DNA of 10,371 nt, taken from the NCBI GenBank assembly GCA_030699625.1, contig JAUYLU010000014.1:1-10371 (forward strand). Direction: 5' to 3'. Each line of letters begins with the position of its first letter. Position 1 is the stretch's first letter. Shown piece by piece: positions 1-6,158 of the stretch. The notes under the pieces were generated by a model. That model worked only from the letters and a program-made list of their open reading frames with translations, searched no databases and was not told where the DNA came from. A program made the translations under genes and the position numbers. Source of the stretch: a bacterium. Its GTDB lineage: Bacteria; Patescibacteriota; Minisyncoccia; Phycocordibacterales; VMEP01.

Positions 1-474
1 GTTCGAGACGCCGAGCAGGAGCGGCGAGAGGAGGAGAATGCGCGAGAGCGAGACGAGCTTCTCGAGCTCGCCCGGGCTGAAGCCCGGGGCGACGGCGCGG
101 GCGAGGTCGGGAATGAAGAAAAAAAGGACGCCGCCCGCAAGGAGGATGACGGCGGAAAAGACAGTGAGGACGTCGCTTATGAACTTGCGCGAGGCCTCGT
201 TCCCTTCCGTCTCCCCTCCCATCTTCTCGAGGAGGATGGGAATGAGCACGGTCACCGAAACGAACGAGGCGAGCGAGACGTAGAGGAAGTCCGGGATGCG
301 GAAGGCGGCGTAATAGACGTCGAGCGTCGAGGAGGCGCCGAACGAGTGGGCGAAGAGCCGGTCGCGCACGAGCGCGAGCACCTGCGAGAGGAGGGCGAAC
401 GACGAAAGGAGGAGGGCGGCGTCGTTCAGATTATGCCACTCTTTGCCGAAAAATGAGAGGAAGCGTGGGACCAT
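1..474 (-). CDS. murJ: MurJ/MviN-type lipid II flippase, N-terminal part (cut by left edge)
   Basis: MurJ is the inner-membrane MOP-superfamily flippase that moves lipid II across the membrane for peptidoglycan synthesis. The visible 158 residues begin MVPRFLSFFGKEW. Next come a hydrophobic helix (about 20-36), the family-like stretch RDRLFAHSFGAS, and LDVYYAAFRIPDFLYV, which resembles the MurJ pattern of a small-residue turn followed by D-x-x-x-x-A-F-x-I-P. Two more hydrophobic segments lie near residues 65-82 and 103-125. The ATG at 474 is preceded in frame by a TAA stop, so it is the first possible ATG; no Shine-Dalgarno sequence is visible. The gene reads the same way as the Wzy-like/TPR gene that ends 82 bases upstream, so both may belong to one envelope operon. 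The C-terminal two thirds lie outside the window. A Wzx-type flippase of the same superfamily is the main alternative. Confidence 0.85.
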   Translation of the reverse strand, partial: MVPRFLSFFGKEWHNLNDAALLLSSFALLSQVLALVRDRLFAHSFGASSTLDVYYAAFRIPDFLYVSLASFVSVTVLIPILLEKMGGETEGNEASRKFISDVLTVFSAVILLAGGVLFFFIPDLARAVAPGFSPGELEKLVSLSRILLLSPLLLGVSN

Positions 475-525
475 TTATTCAAGAAAACAGACGACGTCTT
501 ACAAAAGCGGCGTTCTTCCGCACGG

Positions 526-553
526 GTCCGCGTGAAGTCCGCGATGGTCCGCG
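526..553. repeat. Three phased copies of heptamer GTCCGCG
   Basis: GTCCGCG occurs at 526-532, 537-543 and 547-553, with starts 11 and 10 bases apart, close to one helical turn. It lies between the stop of the Wzy-like/TPR gene and the start of murJ. On the minus strand the copies read CGCGGAC and are flanked on both sides by AAGAACGC. No T-run follows, so this is not an intrinsic terminator. It could be an operator or a chance feature of GC-rich DNA. Confidence 0.5.
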
Positions 554-556
554 TTC

Positions 557-2905
557 TTACTCTTCGATGGGAGGCTTCGCGCGCTTTTCGGGGGTGTTTG
601 CGGGCGGCGGGACGTCGGCGAATGGAGCCTTGCCGGCGCGGAGGTTCGCGAGGATGTCCTCCACCTCGACGTTCCCGGGATTGAGGGCGAGCACCTCCTC
701 GAACTGCTTCACGGCGTCCGAGCGCCGGCCGACGCGGTTATAGGAGAGGCCGAGGAAATACTTGGCGTTCGAATAGTTCGGCGAGAGGGCGATGGCGCGC
801 TCGAAAGCGGCGATGGCCCCCGCGTTGTCGCGGTCGTTGTACTTGAGGAAGCCGAGCTGGAAAAGGACGGTGGCATCGTTCGGGGCGAGGAGCGACACTT
901 CCTCGGTGCGCCGGATGGCCTCGCGGGTGTTGCCCTGCCCTGCCTCGAGCTGCGAGAGGAAGAAGACCGCCTCGGTGAAGTTCGGCTTTTTCTCGAGCGC
1001 CTGGTCGATGTACTCGCGCGCCTTCTTGACGTTCTCGTTCGCCACTTCGAGGCGCGCCATGGTGAGGAGGATGGCGGGGCTTTCGGGGTTCAGCTTCCCT
1101 GCCTCGACGTAGGCGTCACGGGCGGCTTCATAGGCGCCCGTAATCTTGAGCGGCACGATGGCCTCGTAGATGCGGCCGAGGGCGATGAAATTCCCGTAGT
1201 TCGTCTTGTCGAGCTCGGTCGCCCGCCGGGCGCTCTCGATGGCCTCCCCGAGAAGCGTCTGGAACTGGGCCCGGAGCGTGTCCTGCGGCACGCTCGACTG
1301 CGAGAGAAGGTTGTTGAGCTTGATGAGGCCGAGCTCGGAGAGGGCGCGATAGTACACGTCGCGTTCGGAGAGGGCGAGGGCGCGCCCGAGATAGGTTTCC
1401 GTCTTGTCGACGCTCCCTTCGCTATTGAGCGCCACGAGGCTCTTCTGGAAATAGGCGTGGGCGGTGAGGCTGCCCCCGAGGAGATAGCCGAGCGAAAGCG
1501 AGCCGAGGAGGAGGAAGATGAGGAGCACCACCGAAACGAAGCCGAGCCGGGGCTCGCCGAGAAGCATGATGGAATAGCGCCCTGAAGGATTTTCAGCCGC
1601 GAGGGAAGCGACGAGCATGCCGGTCATGAGGAAGGCAAGAACGTAGAGCACGGGCCCTGGCACGTAAAGCGCCACGAAGGCCCAGAGATAAGCGCCCATG
1701 AGGAACGAGGAAACGGTGAGGAAGCGCGAGAGGCGCGAGAGCGAGAAATTGAACATGGCTCTGAATCCCGCGTAGAGAAAGGCGGCGAGAAAGAGCGCCC
1801 AGGCGCCAAAGCCGACGAGGCCGGAGGTGACAAGGGCGTCAGGCACCACTCCGAAGCCGGAATTGAAGTCGGTGTTCCAAAAAAGCGAGCCGTTGATGCC
1901 CTCGGGCTTGTGCATAAGCCACTCCGAGGAAAAGCGGTTCGGGCCCGCCCCGAAGAAGGGGCTTTCGGCAAGGGTCTTTCGCGCGATTTCCAGGGTGGCG
2001 CCAAACGACGGTCGCACCTCGAGCTGGGAGATGCCGAGCGAATTCGGAAGGAATGCCCCGACCGAACCGCCCGTGAGGTAGAGGAAGAAAGAGAGGACGG
2101 TCACGAGAAGCGAAGCCATGGGAAGGCGCACTTTCCGCACGGTGAGCGAGGGCGCTATCGGTTCCTCGCGGTTCGCGTAGACGCCATAGCAGACGATGAT
2201 GAGCGAAACGACGCCGAGCACGAGCCAGTTCATGGAGAAATTGACGAGCGCCACGAAAAAGAGGGAGACGGCGAGGGCGCCATAGAGGAGGAACCTCATG
2301 GCGCGGCCGAGGGCGAGGAACTCGATCGAAAGGAGCGAGAGAAGCGCCGTGAGGCCGAAGAAGATGGAAAGGTCGTTCCATCTGCCGATGGGGCTTGCCA
2401 CGGCGTTGGTGAAAAGGCCAAACGAAAGCGCTTCAGGGCCGGCGAAAAGGCGCGCGAGGTGGAAGAGAGCAAGGAGGGCACCGCCCGCCATGAGCGCACC
2501 GTAAAAGCGGAGCGCCCGCGAGCGCTCTTGGAAAAAGACGGAAGCGAGAAAAAGAAGCATGAAGGAAAGCCCGAAGAAGGCGAACGTGTCGGTGTCGAAG
2601 CCGGAGCCGACGAGCGATACCGACGGCGCGCCCGAAACGACCGAAGCGACGAGGAGGGCGAGGCCGAGGAGCACGCCCGCGAGGAGGGCGAGGTTTTTCG
2701 GGATGTCGAATTTTCCGTCGACGAGCCTGCCAAGGAGCCACAGGGCGAACGCGACGAGCGCCACCACCGCGACGAGCGCGCCCTTTGCCATCTCTACGCC
2801 GATGCCCGCAAGCGGCAGGAAGAATACGGGGAGAAGGAAACCAAGCACAATGAGCGCGCCGGACGAGAACCGGTCGAGCGCGGAATCTCTATTTTGTTCT
2901 TCCAT
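557..2905 (-). CDS. O-antigen ligase/polymerase-like membrane protein with C-terminal TPR domain
   Basis: This 782-residue protein has two parts. Residues about 15-480 are very hydrophobic, with roughly a dozen predicted transmembrane segments. Around residue 317 the motif GAGPNRF is followed by a loop and then DALVTSGLVGFGAW, which resembles the conserved Wzy_C/WaaL region of O-antigen ligases and polymerases. From about 480 to 750 it carries several tandem TPR-like helical pairs (for example the stretch beginning AIAAFERAIALSPNY), and it ends in a Pro/Lys-rich tail. Family knowledge suggests transfer or polymerisation of lipid-linked glycans at the membrane, with the TPRs acting as a protein-binding platform; the substrate is unknown. 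The ATG at 2905 is the obvious start because the hydrophobic region begins soon after it, although there is no Shine-Dalgarno sequence. A promoter lies 40-70 bases upstream. The gene is followed by murJ on the same strand, consistent with a cell-envelope role. Confidence 0.82.
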   Translation of the reverse strand: MEEQNRDSALDRFSSGALIVLGFLLPVFFLPLAGIGVEMAKGALVAVVALVAFALWLLGRLVDGKFDIPKNLALLAGVLLGLALLVASVVSGAPSVSLVGSGFDTDTFAFFGLSFMLLFLASVFFQERSRALRFYGALMAGGALLALFHLARLFAGPEALSFGLFTNAVASPIGRWNDLSIFFGLTALLSLLSIEFLALGRAMRFLLYGALAVSLFFVALVNFSMNWLVLGVVSLIIVCYGVYANREEPIAPSLTVRKVRLPMASLLVTVLSFFLYLTGGSVGAFLPNSLGISQLEVRPSFGATLEIARKTLAESPFFGAGPNRFSSEWLMHKPEGINGSLFWNTDFNSGFGVVPDALVTSGLVGFGAWALFLAAFLYAGFRAMFNFSLSRLSRFLTVSSFLMGAYLWAFVALYVPGPVLYVLAFLMTGMLVASLAAENPSGRYSIMLLGEPRLGFVSVVLLIFLLLGSLSLGYLLGGSLTAHAYFQKSLVALNSEGSVDKTETYLGRALALSERDVYYRALSELGLIKLNNLLSQSSVPQDTLRAQFQTLLGEAIESARRATELDKTNYGNFIALGRIYEAIVPLKITGAYEAARDAYVEAGKLNPESPAILLTMARLEVANENVKKAREYIDQALEKKPNFTEAVFFLSQLEAGQGNTREAIRRTEEVSLLAPNDATVLFQLGFLKYNDRDNAGAIAAFERAIALSPNYSNAKYFLGLSYNRVGRRSDAVKQFEEVLALNPGNVEVEDILANLRAGKAPFADVPPPANTPEKRAKPPIEE

Positions 2906-2945
2906 GATGAAAAATTAGGTTTACAAGCGGAGTTCGCTATTCCCA

Positions 2946-2974
2946 AGTATATGCGCTCGGAAAGGAATAGACAA
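2946..2974 (-). promoter_or_regulatory. Sigma70-like promoter for the Wzy-like/TPR gene
   Basis: On the minus strand, TTGTCT (2969-2974) and TATACT (2946-2951) are separated by exactly 17 bases. They match the -35 and -10 consensus at 4/6 and 5/6 positions. The predicted transcription start near 2939 gives a leader of about 34 bases before the ATG at 2905. The site sits just downstream of the rnpB terminator, as expected for a new transcription unit. Confidence 0.6.
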
Positions 2975-2987
2975 ATCCACAGACAAA

Positions 2988-3023
2988 ATGAAAAAACGCC
3001 GCGATGAAGCGGCGTTTTTTCAT
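2988..3023 (-). terminator. Intrinsic terminator of rnpB
   Basis: GAAAAAACGCCGC (2990-3002) pairs perfectly with its complement at 3009-3021 around a 6-base loop, and two further A-T pairs extend the stem to 15 bp. In the minus direction the GC-rich core is followed by six T. The stem has A and T runs on both sides, so it could also stop transcription on the plus strand. It lies directly after the rnpB 3' end. Confidence 0.92.
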
Positions 3024-3029
3024 ATATGC

Positions 3030-3604
3030 GGCGCGTGCCTGTAAGCCGAATTCTGTGCCATGCCATGCGGCACGGTGACAGCCATTTATCTGGGCCCCGT
3101 GTTGCCACGAAGCTCGAGCGGCACTCCACCCAGGTTGCCCCAGGTGGCGCGGCCTTGCACTCAGGTAAGGATTTAGCCGTTTCACCCTTCGACTTCGCCG
3201 AGGGCAAGCCCCAGGCTTATACGAAGATTCGCCCCTCGATTGCTCTCGGGGCGATTTTTTCCTTTCGGAAAAAATCGTCTCTGCTCGCACCTCTCCCGAC
3301 GCCCCGCGTCGGACATTTAAATATTTAAAATATTGCAATGTCCGGTGCGAAGCACCGGGGACGGGCGTTACCTCCGATGCTCTTTCGAGACCGGAGCCTC
3401 GACCCTGGTAAACCAGGCGTCGGGGCCGCTACCCTGCTCCCCTCCCTGCTTTTGGACTCGAATATTTTTTCAAACCCAAAAGCAGGGAGGGGGAGTGTTC
3501 GGACTTTCCTCCCCTCACATGGGTCGCTATAGACCGTCAGTAATTGCTTTAACTACCAACTATCTACAATGATCCATGTGAGGGGCGGCTGTCCGGCACG
3601 CGCC
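3030..3604 (-). ncRNA. rnpB: RNase P RNA, bacterial type A, expanded
   Basis: This is the catalytic RNA of RNase P, which removes 5' leaders from precursor tRNAs. The ends are set by a perfect 10-bp P1: GGCGCGTGCC at the 5' end (3604-3595) pairs with GGCACGCGCC at the 3' end (3039-3030). Conserved blocks in order on the minus strand are GAGGAAAGTCC (3511-3501), GCAGGGTAGC, GCAGAGACGA, AGGGTGAAACGG, GTGCAAGGCC, GGGTGGAGTGCCGC with the L15 GGU that pairs with tRNA CCA (about 3130-3128), AGATAAATGGCTGTC, and ACAGAATTCGGCTTACAGGC. The last block has the type A form. At about 575 nt it is well above the usual 350-400. The extra length is in helices: a 12-bp P3 base with a long distal part, a perfect 17-bp helix (3439-3455 with 3476-3492), stacked hairpins at 3311-3358, and an 11-bp GAAA-capped hairpin at 3252-3277. 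Apparent reading frames here are artefacts. Confidence 0.97.
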
Positions 3605-3611
3605 TCGTAGG

Positions 3612-3640
3612 AAATTAGCACAAAAACCGGGAAAAATCAA
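3612..3640 (-). promoter_or_regulatory. Probable rnpB promoter
   Basis: On the minus strand, TTGATT (3635-3640) is followed after 15-17 bases by an AT-rich TGCTAATTT (3612-3620). This puts a -10 element about 7-10 bases before the P1-defined 5' end at 3604. The -10 match is imperfect and its exact register is uncertain. The -35 overlaps the stop codon of the DUF192 gene, so the spacing is very tight. Confidence 0.5.
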
Positions 3641-4113
3641 GAGGAAGGGGCGGCGAGGCTGAATTGCGCCTTGTCGCCTATTTCGACGCCGTGCGCCTCG
3701 GCAAATCCGGCCCGCACCTCGAGGACGTACCGGGCGTCCTGGGCCGGAGAGAATGTTTCGGCGTCATTATCGGAGCGGTATGAGGAAGGCGAAGCGTTCT
3801 CCTCGATGCCGACGACGGCGCCTTGTTCGTCGAGCCAGATGATGTCGATGGAAATCTTCATTCCCTTCATCCAGAACGCATGGCGGCCGGAGACCTCGAA
3901 CACGAAGAGCATTCCTTCGCCGTCTCCCAATGATTCGACGCCCGAAAGCCCGCGCGCCTGCTCGGCCGGCGTCCTCGCCACGGCCACCTCGACCCGCGCG
4001 TCCCCTATGGCCACCTCGTTCGTCCGCGCGGGCGGCCTGTCCGTCGAGCCCAACACGAGCAGCACGAGGACGAGCGCGACGAAAAGAAAAACTGCGGCGA
4101 AAAGTTGCTTCAT
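3637..4113 (-). CDS. DUF192 family protein, secreted or membrane-anchored
   Basis: This is a 158-residue protein. Residues 1-22 (MKQLFAAVFLFVALVLVLL...) form an N-terminal signal anchor or signal peptide without a lipobox cysteine. The rest matches DUF192 (PF02643): the segment beginning VEVAVARTPAEQARGLSG, then GMLFVFE, then the hallmark HAFWMKGM followed by ISIDIIWLDEQGAVV. The biochemical role of DUF192 is not established, and the protein is expected outside the cytoplasmic membrane. The open frame continues upstream to 4230, but that would run through the terminator at 4155-4192 and into the RRM gene, so a start there is unlikely. ATG at 4122 (adding MGD) is the close alternative. I prefer 4113 because the signal peptide begins there and a TACAAT -10-like box covers 4121-4126. 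Neither start has a good Shine-Dalgarno sequence. Confidence 0.88.
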   Translation of the reverse strand: MKQLFAAVFLFVALVLVLLVLGSTDRPPARTNEVAIGDARVEVAVARTPAEQARGLSGVESLGDGEGMLFVFEVSGRHAFWMKGMKISIDIIWLDEQGAVVGIEENASPSSYRSDNDAETFSPAQDARYVLEVRAGFAEAHGVEIGDKAQFSLAAPSS

Positions 4114-4120
4114 ATCGCCC

Positions 4121-4151
4121 ATTGTACCGCACAAGTGAGGGCGCGCATCAA
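4121..4151 (-). promoter_or_regulatory. Candidate promoter of the DUF192 gene
   Basis: On the minus strand, TTGATG (4146-4151) and TACAAT (4121-4126) flank a 19-base spacer, which is longer than ideal. The site lies just after the upstream gene's terminator, where a new promoter is needed. Transcription from it would begin about at the ATG at 4113, giving a very short leader or a leaderless mRNA. Confidence 0.4.
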
Positions 4152-4154
4152 AAG

Positions 4155-4192
4155 GAAAAGCCCCGCTCGCCCGAGGGCTTGCGGGGCTTTCC
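4155..4192 (-). terminator. Intrinsic terminator after the RRM gene
   Basis: AAAGCCCCGC (4157-4166) pairs over 10 bp with GCGGGGCTTT (4181-4190) around a 14-base loop that can pair internally. In the minus direction the stem is followed by TTTTCCTTTT. It lies 15 bases after the stop codon of the RRM gene and separates it from the DUF192 gene. Confidence 0.85.
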
Positions 4193-4207
4193 CCGTGGCA
4201 CAAAGGA

Positions 4208-4492
4208 TTAGAACCTTCGCCTGTCGCCACCGCCGTTGCGCGGCTCGAGCGGACGGGCCTCGTTCACCGTGATGGTGCGGCCTTCAAAATCCTTGCCGTT
4301 CCACATGTTGATTGCGGCCTCCGCCTCGTTGTCGTTAGACATCTCGACGAAACCGAACCCCTTGGACCGACCGGTCATTTTGTCCATGATAACCACTGCC
4401 GACTCTACGGCTCCCGCCTGCGAGAACGCGCTTTTGAGCGATTCCGCGGTAGAGCTGTAGGGCAAACCGCCAACGTATAACTTCTTAGCCAT
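4208..4492 (-). CDS. Single-RRM RNA-binding protein
   Basis: This 94-residue protein consists of one RNA recognition motif. RNP2 is LYVGGL (residues 5-10) and RNP1 is KGFGFVEM (44-51), so the aromatic residues that stack on RNA bases are present (Tyr6, Phe46, Phe48). The fold ends near residue 82 and is followed by a short Gly/Arg tail ending RNGGGDRRRF. Bacterial single-RRM proteins of this size, such as the cyanobacterial Rbp proteins, bind single-stranded RNA and are often cold- or stress-responsive; the target here is unknown. The ATG at 4492 fits the family N-terminus. The only purine-rich stretch upstream, GGAAGAAG, is farther from the start than usual. The gene appears monocistronic, with its own terminator at 4155-4192 and a hairpin-bearing leader at 4515-4537. 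Confidence 0.95.
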   Translation of the reverse strand: MAKKLYVGGLPYSSTAESLKSAFSQAGAVESAVVIMDKMTGRSKGFGFVEMSNDNEAEAAINMWNGKDFEGRTITVNEARPLEPRNGGGDRRRF

Positions 4493-4740
4493 ATACTGCT
4501 TTGCTTTACTTCTTCCGGCCGCGAGCCTGCGGGCCGGACTAACTTTATAACTCGCACTACCTCACTGGCTCACTCTTACTTGACGTACGAGGCTACCGAA
4601 TCAGGCGAAGCACGATTGGCCCACCATACCGGAAAAGGGAAAGAAAGTCAACCGCCCCGTTTCCGTCTTCAGTTGCGGCAGTACTTTCATCAATCCGCCG
4701 CGAAATGCGGCATCACACACGTACAAGGAGAATGCGTCAC
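4493..4740. promoter_or_regulatory. Divergent intergenic region between the RRM gene and the plus-strand gene
   Basis: This 248-base region has no supported gene. For the RRM gene (minus), TATAAA at 4544-4549 is a possible -10, but no good -35 lies 17 bases upstream. A transcript starting near 4537 would begin with the 7-bp hairpin tccggcc/ggccgga (4514-4520 with 4532-4538). On the plus strand, TTGACG occurs at 4580-4585 without a matching -10. A 5-bp hairpin, GCCGC/GCGGC, lies at 4697-4711. The Shine-Dalgarno sequence of the plus gene is at 4725-4730. Confidence 0.4.
4725..4730 (+). promoter_or_regulatory. Shine-Dalgarno AAGGAG deciding the start of the 4741 gene
   Basis: AAGGAG is followed by ATG codons in the same frame at 4732 (1 base away, too close) and 4741 (10 bases away, usable). 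A further in-frame ATG at 4705 lies upstream of the site. The spacing therefore favours 4741. Confidence 0.7.
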
Positions 4741-5643
4741 ATGGATCACGAAACGCCGACCCACCCGCTCATCGCGAAGGAGATACGGAACACGGGGAGC
4801 TGGCAAGAATGGAAAGAACAATGGGAGCGAAACAGGCAAAGCGACATAGCGCTCGAGGGGCTCATCCGATACGGATGGAACGTGAGAACGGCGAACAAGG
4901 AAGAAGAGATCGAACGTGCGCTTCTCTACCTCGATATCGCGGACGGGCATCTCTCCGCGGCGCACTTCGCGAAAGAAAGCGGCTGTGCTGAAAAACCGGT
5001 CTGGACGGGGCTCGAAACGCTCTTCGGGAACGTGATGGGGCTTTCGGAAATCAGGCTCCTTCTCGCCAAAAGGGCGTTCGAGGCGCTCTCGCTCAAGTTT
5101 TTCCGCAAAGAACCGAGTGCGCCGCATTACCGCAAGGCGCAGTGGCTCGAGCTCATAGAAGACGCGAGGGTGTTTGAAAAAATAGTCTGGTTCCTCCGCT
5201 CCGCCGAGCGGGGGACGCTCGGCCTGCTCAACCTCCGCAACCTTCCCGATTCCATGCCGCCCGAAGCGCCTCATTCCGACGCGTTCAGGGCGTTCGTGAT
5301 GGACTTCGTGCAAAAAACGTGGGGTCGGAAGTTCGACGAGGCGCGTGTCGAGATGCTCGCCGCCCTCGGGAAGCTCGAACTCCTGCTCGATGAGGCGACT
5401 TTCCCGCTTTCGCATGCGGGATACCTGAAGCTTCAGAAAATCGCCTTCGGGACTCGCTACCGTTTCCCGAACGGAGGCGCGTCCTACCGGGCGCCGCAGA
5501 GCCTCGAGGAAGCGTCGCTTGCGGGCTCCGAGGCGGCGCGCATCGCGCTCATTCTCGGCGCGAACCGGCGTGAGCGACGACGGCTCCTTGGCATAACGGC
5601 TCCCGCCCGGGAAACAGGAACGGGAGAGCTCAAGGTCGCATAG
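4741..5643 (+). CDS. Hypothetical protein, 300 residues, family not recognised
   Basis: I do not recognise this family. The protein begins MDHETPTHPLIAKEIRN and has no signal peptide or transmembrane segment. It looks soluble and mostly helical, rich in Glu, Arg, Leu and Ala with many aromatic residues. Two cysteine/histidine-bearing patches (HLSAAHFAKESGC near 65-77 and PEAPHSD near 175-181) do not form a recognisable metal site. The C-terminus turns basic (GANRRERRRLLG) and ends in a polar tail. The start at 4741 rests on the AAGGAG at 4725-4730. It is the only plus-strand gene in the window and appears monocistronic, with hairpins and a strong terminator after its stop. Codon use is as GC-rich as that of its neighbours, so recent transfer is not obvious. 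Its open frame is long and has a proper ribosome binding site and terminator, so it is very likely a real gene. Confidence 0.85.
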   Translation: MDHETPTHPLIAKEIRNTGSWQEWKEQWERNRQSDIALEGLIRYGWNVRTANKEEEIERALLYLDIADGHLSAAHFAKESGCAEKPVWTGLETLFGNVMGLSEIRLLLAKRAFEALSLKFFRKEPSAPHYRKAQWLELIEDARVFEKIVWFLRSAERGTLGLLNLRNLPDSMPPEAPHSDAFRAFVMDFVQKTWGRKFDEARVEMLAALGKLELLLDEATFPLSHAGYLKLQKIAFGTRYRFPNGGASYRAPQSLEEASLAGSEAARIALILGANRRERRRLLGITAPARETGTGELKVA

Positions 5644-5654
5644 CGTTCCAAGGC

Positions 5655-5673
5655 CCCGCCTTCCGGCGGGTTT
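5655..5673 (+). terminator. Short hairpin after the hypothetical gene, possible accessory terminator
   Basis: CCCGCC (5655-5660) and GGCGGG (5665-5670) pair around TTCC, followed by only three T. It lies 12 bases after the stop codon and just before the stronger terminator at 5682-5718. Confidence 0.45.
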
Positions 5674-5681
5674 GAGGCTGC

Positions 5682-5718
5682 GGCCGCCCGAGACTTGCGT
5701 CGAGGGCGGCCTTTTTTT
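5682..5718 (+). terminator. Intrinsic terminator of the plus-strand hypothetical gene
   Basis: GGCCGCCC (5682-5689) pairs with GGGCGGCC (5704-5711) around a 14-base loop and is followed by seven T (5712-5718). Confidence 0.9.
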
Positions 5719-5727
5719 ATCGCATTG

Positions 5728-5752
5728 AAAAAGGCCCGCCAAAGCGAGCCTT
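5728..5752 (-). terminator. Intrinsic terminator of the 5760-6149 gene
   Basis: On the minus strand, AAGGCTCGC (5752-5744) pairs over 9 bp, including one G-U, with GCGGGCCTT (5739-5731). The loop is TTTG and the stem is followed by three more T. It lies 7 bases after the minus-strand stop codon and only 9 bases from the opposing plus-strand terminator. Confidence 0.85.
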
Positions 5753-5759
5753 GTGCCGA

Positions 5760-6149
5760 TTACGGCACCCTGCCGAGCTCCGGTAAAAACCGAAACACGG
5801 CCTCCTGGAAGCGGAGGTTCCTGATCCGGTGGATCATGTCCCTCACGGCGCGGCTGAACCCCGAGTCGAACCCGTGGTGCTCCATCGCCATTCCGACGTC
5901 CTGGAGAAATACCGAAGCGTTGGAAAGCGGGCGGTTCTGCACGATGTGCTTGAGCGCCCGTTCTACCAACTTCAGATCGTTCTCTGCGTCGCGCGGATTG
6001 CATTGCAACTCCCGGGCAACGTTGTACAGGAACCTCGGATCGCTTCCTTTGCCGCGCAATTCGCGCGGCACGCGGATCTTATTATTCTGAAGCACTGTCC
6101 CCCCAGCAGTCTCTTGTCGCATGTGCGCGAGACCGTGGGACAGATCCAT
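5760..6149 (-). CDS. Hypothetical protein, 129 residues, family not recognised
   Basis: I do not recognise this protein. From the chosen start it begins MDLSHGLAHMRQETAGG and is soluble, mostly helical and positively charged. It has an N-terminal polar stretch (about 1-45), then helices around ARELQCNPRDAENDLKLVERALKHIV, and a C-terminal region beginning near SRAVRDMIHRIRNLRF. No catalytic motif or transmembrane segment is visible. The frame is open back to a TTG at 6239, but the ATG at 6149 has GAGGAG (6159-6164) nine bases upstream, so I choose it. The gene lies 133 bases downstream of typA on the same strand. No clear terminator separates them, but a perfect TTGACA at 6227-6232 suggests it may have its own promoter. 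A terminator follows at 5728-5752, which supports a real transcript. Confidence 0.75.
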   Translation of the reverse strand: MDLSHGLAHMRQETAGGTVLQNNKIRVPRELRGKGSDPRFLYNVARELQCNPRDAENDLKLVERALKHIVQNRPLSNASVFLQDVGMAMEHHGFDSGFSRAVRDMIHRIRNLRFQEAVFRFLPELGRVP

Positions 6150-6158
6150 CAGCAATAT

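Noticed and set aside
38..283. Plus-strand open frame of 81 codons at the left edge
   Set aside because: It is antisense to murJ, and its Ser/Arg/Pro-rich content shows no domain.
1910..3007. Plus-strand open frame of 365 codons antisense to the Wzy-like gene
   Set aside because: It is very rich in charged residues (Glu, Arg, Lys) with no domain pattern, as expected for the antisense of a GC-rich membrane-protein gene. It also runs through the promoter of that gene up to the rnpB terminator.
2794..3572. Several open frames on both strands across 2794-3572
   Set aside because: They overlie rnpB, whose conserved blocks and P1 pairing explain the sequence, and they show no protein-like pattern.
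4690..6003. Minus-strand open frame of 437 codons
   Set aside because: It is antisense to the plus-strand hypothetical gene, crosses its terminators and the end of the 5760-6149 gene, and has an Arg/Glu-rich shadow composition. The plus-strand gene has the ribosome binding site.
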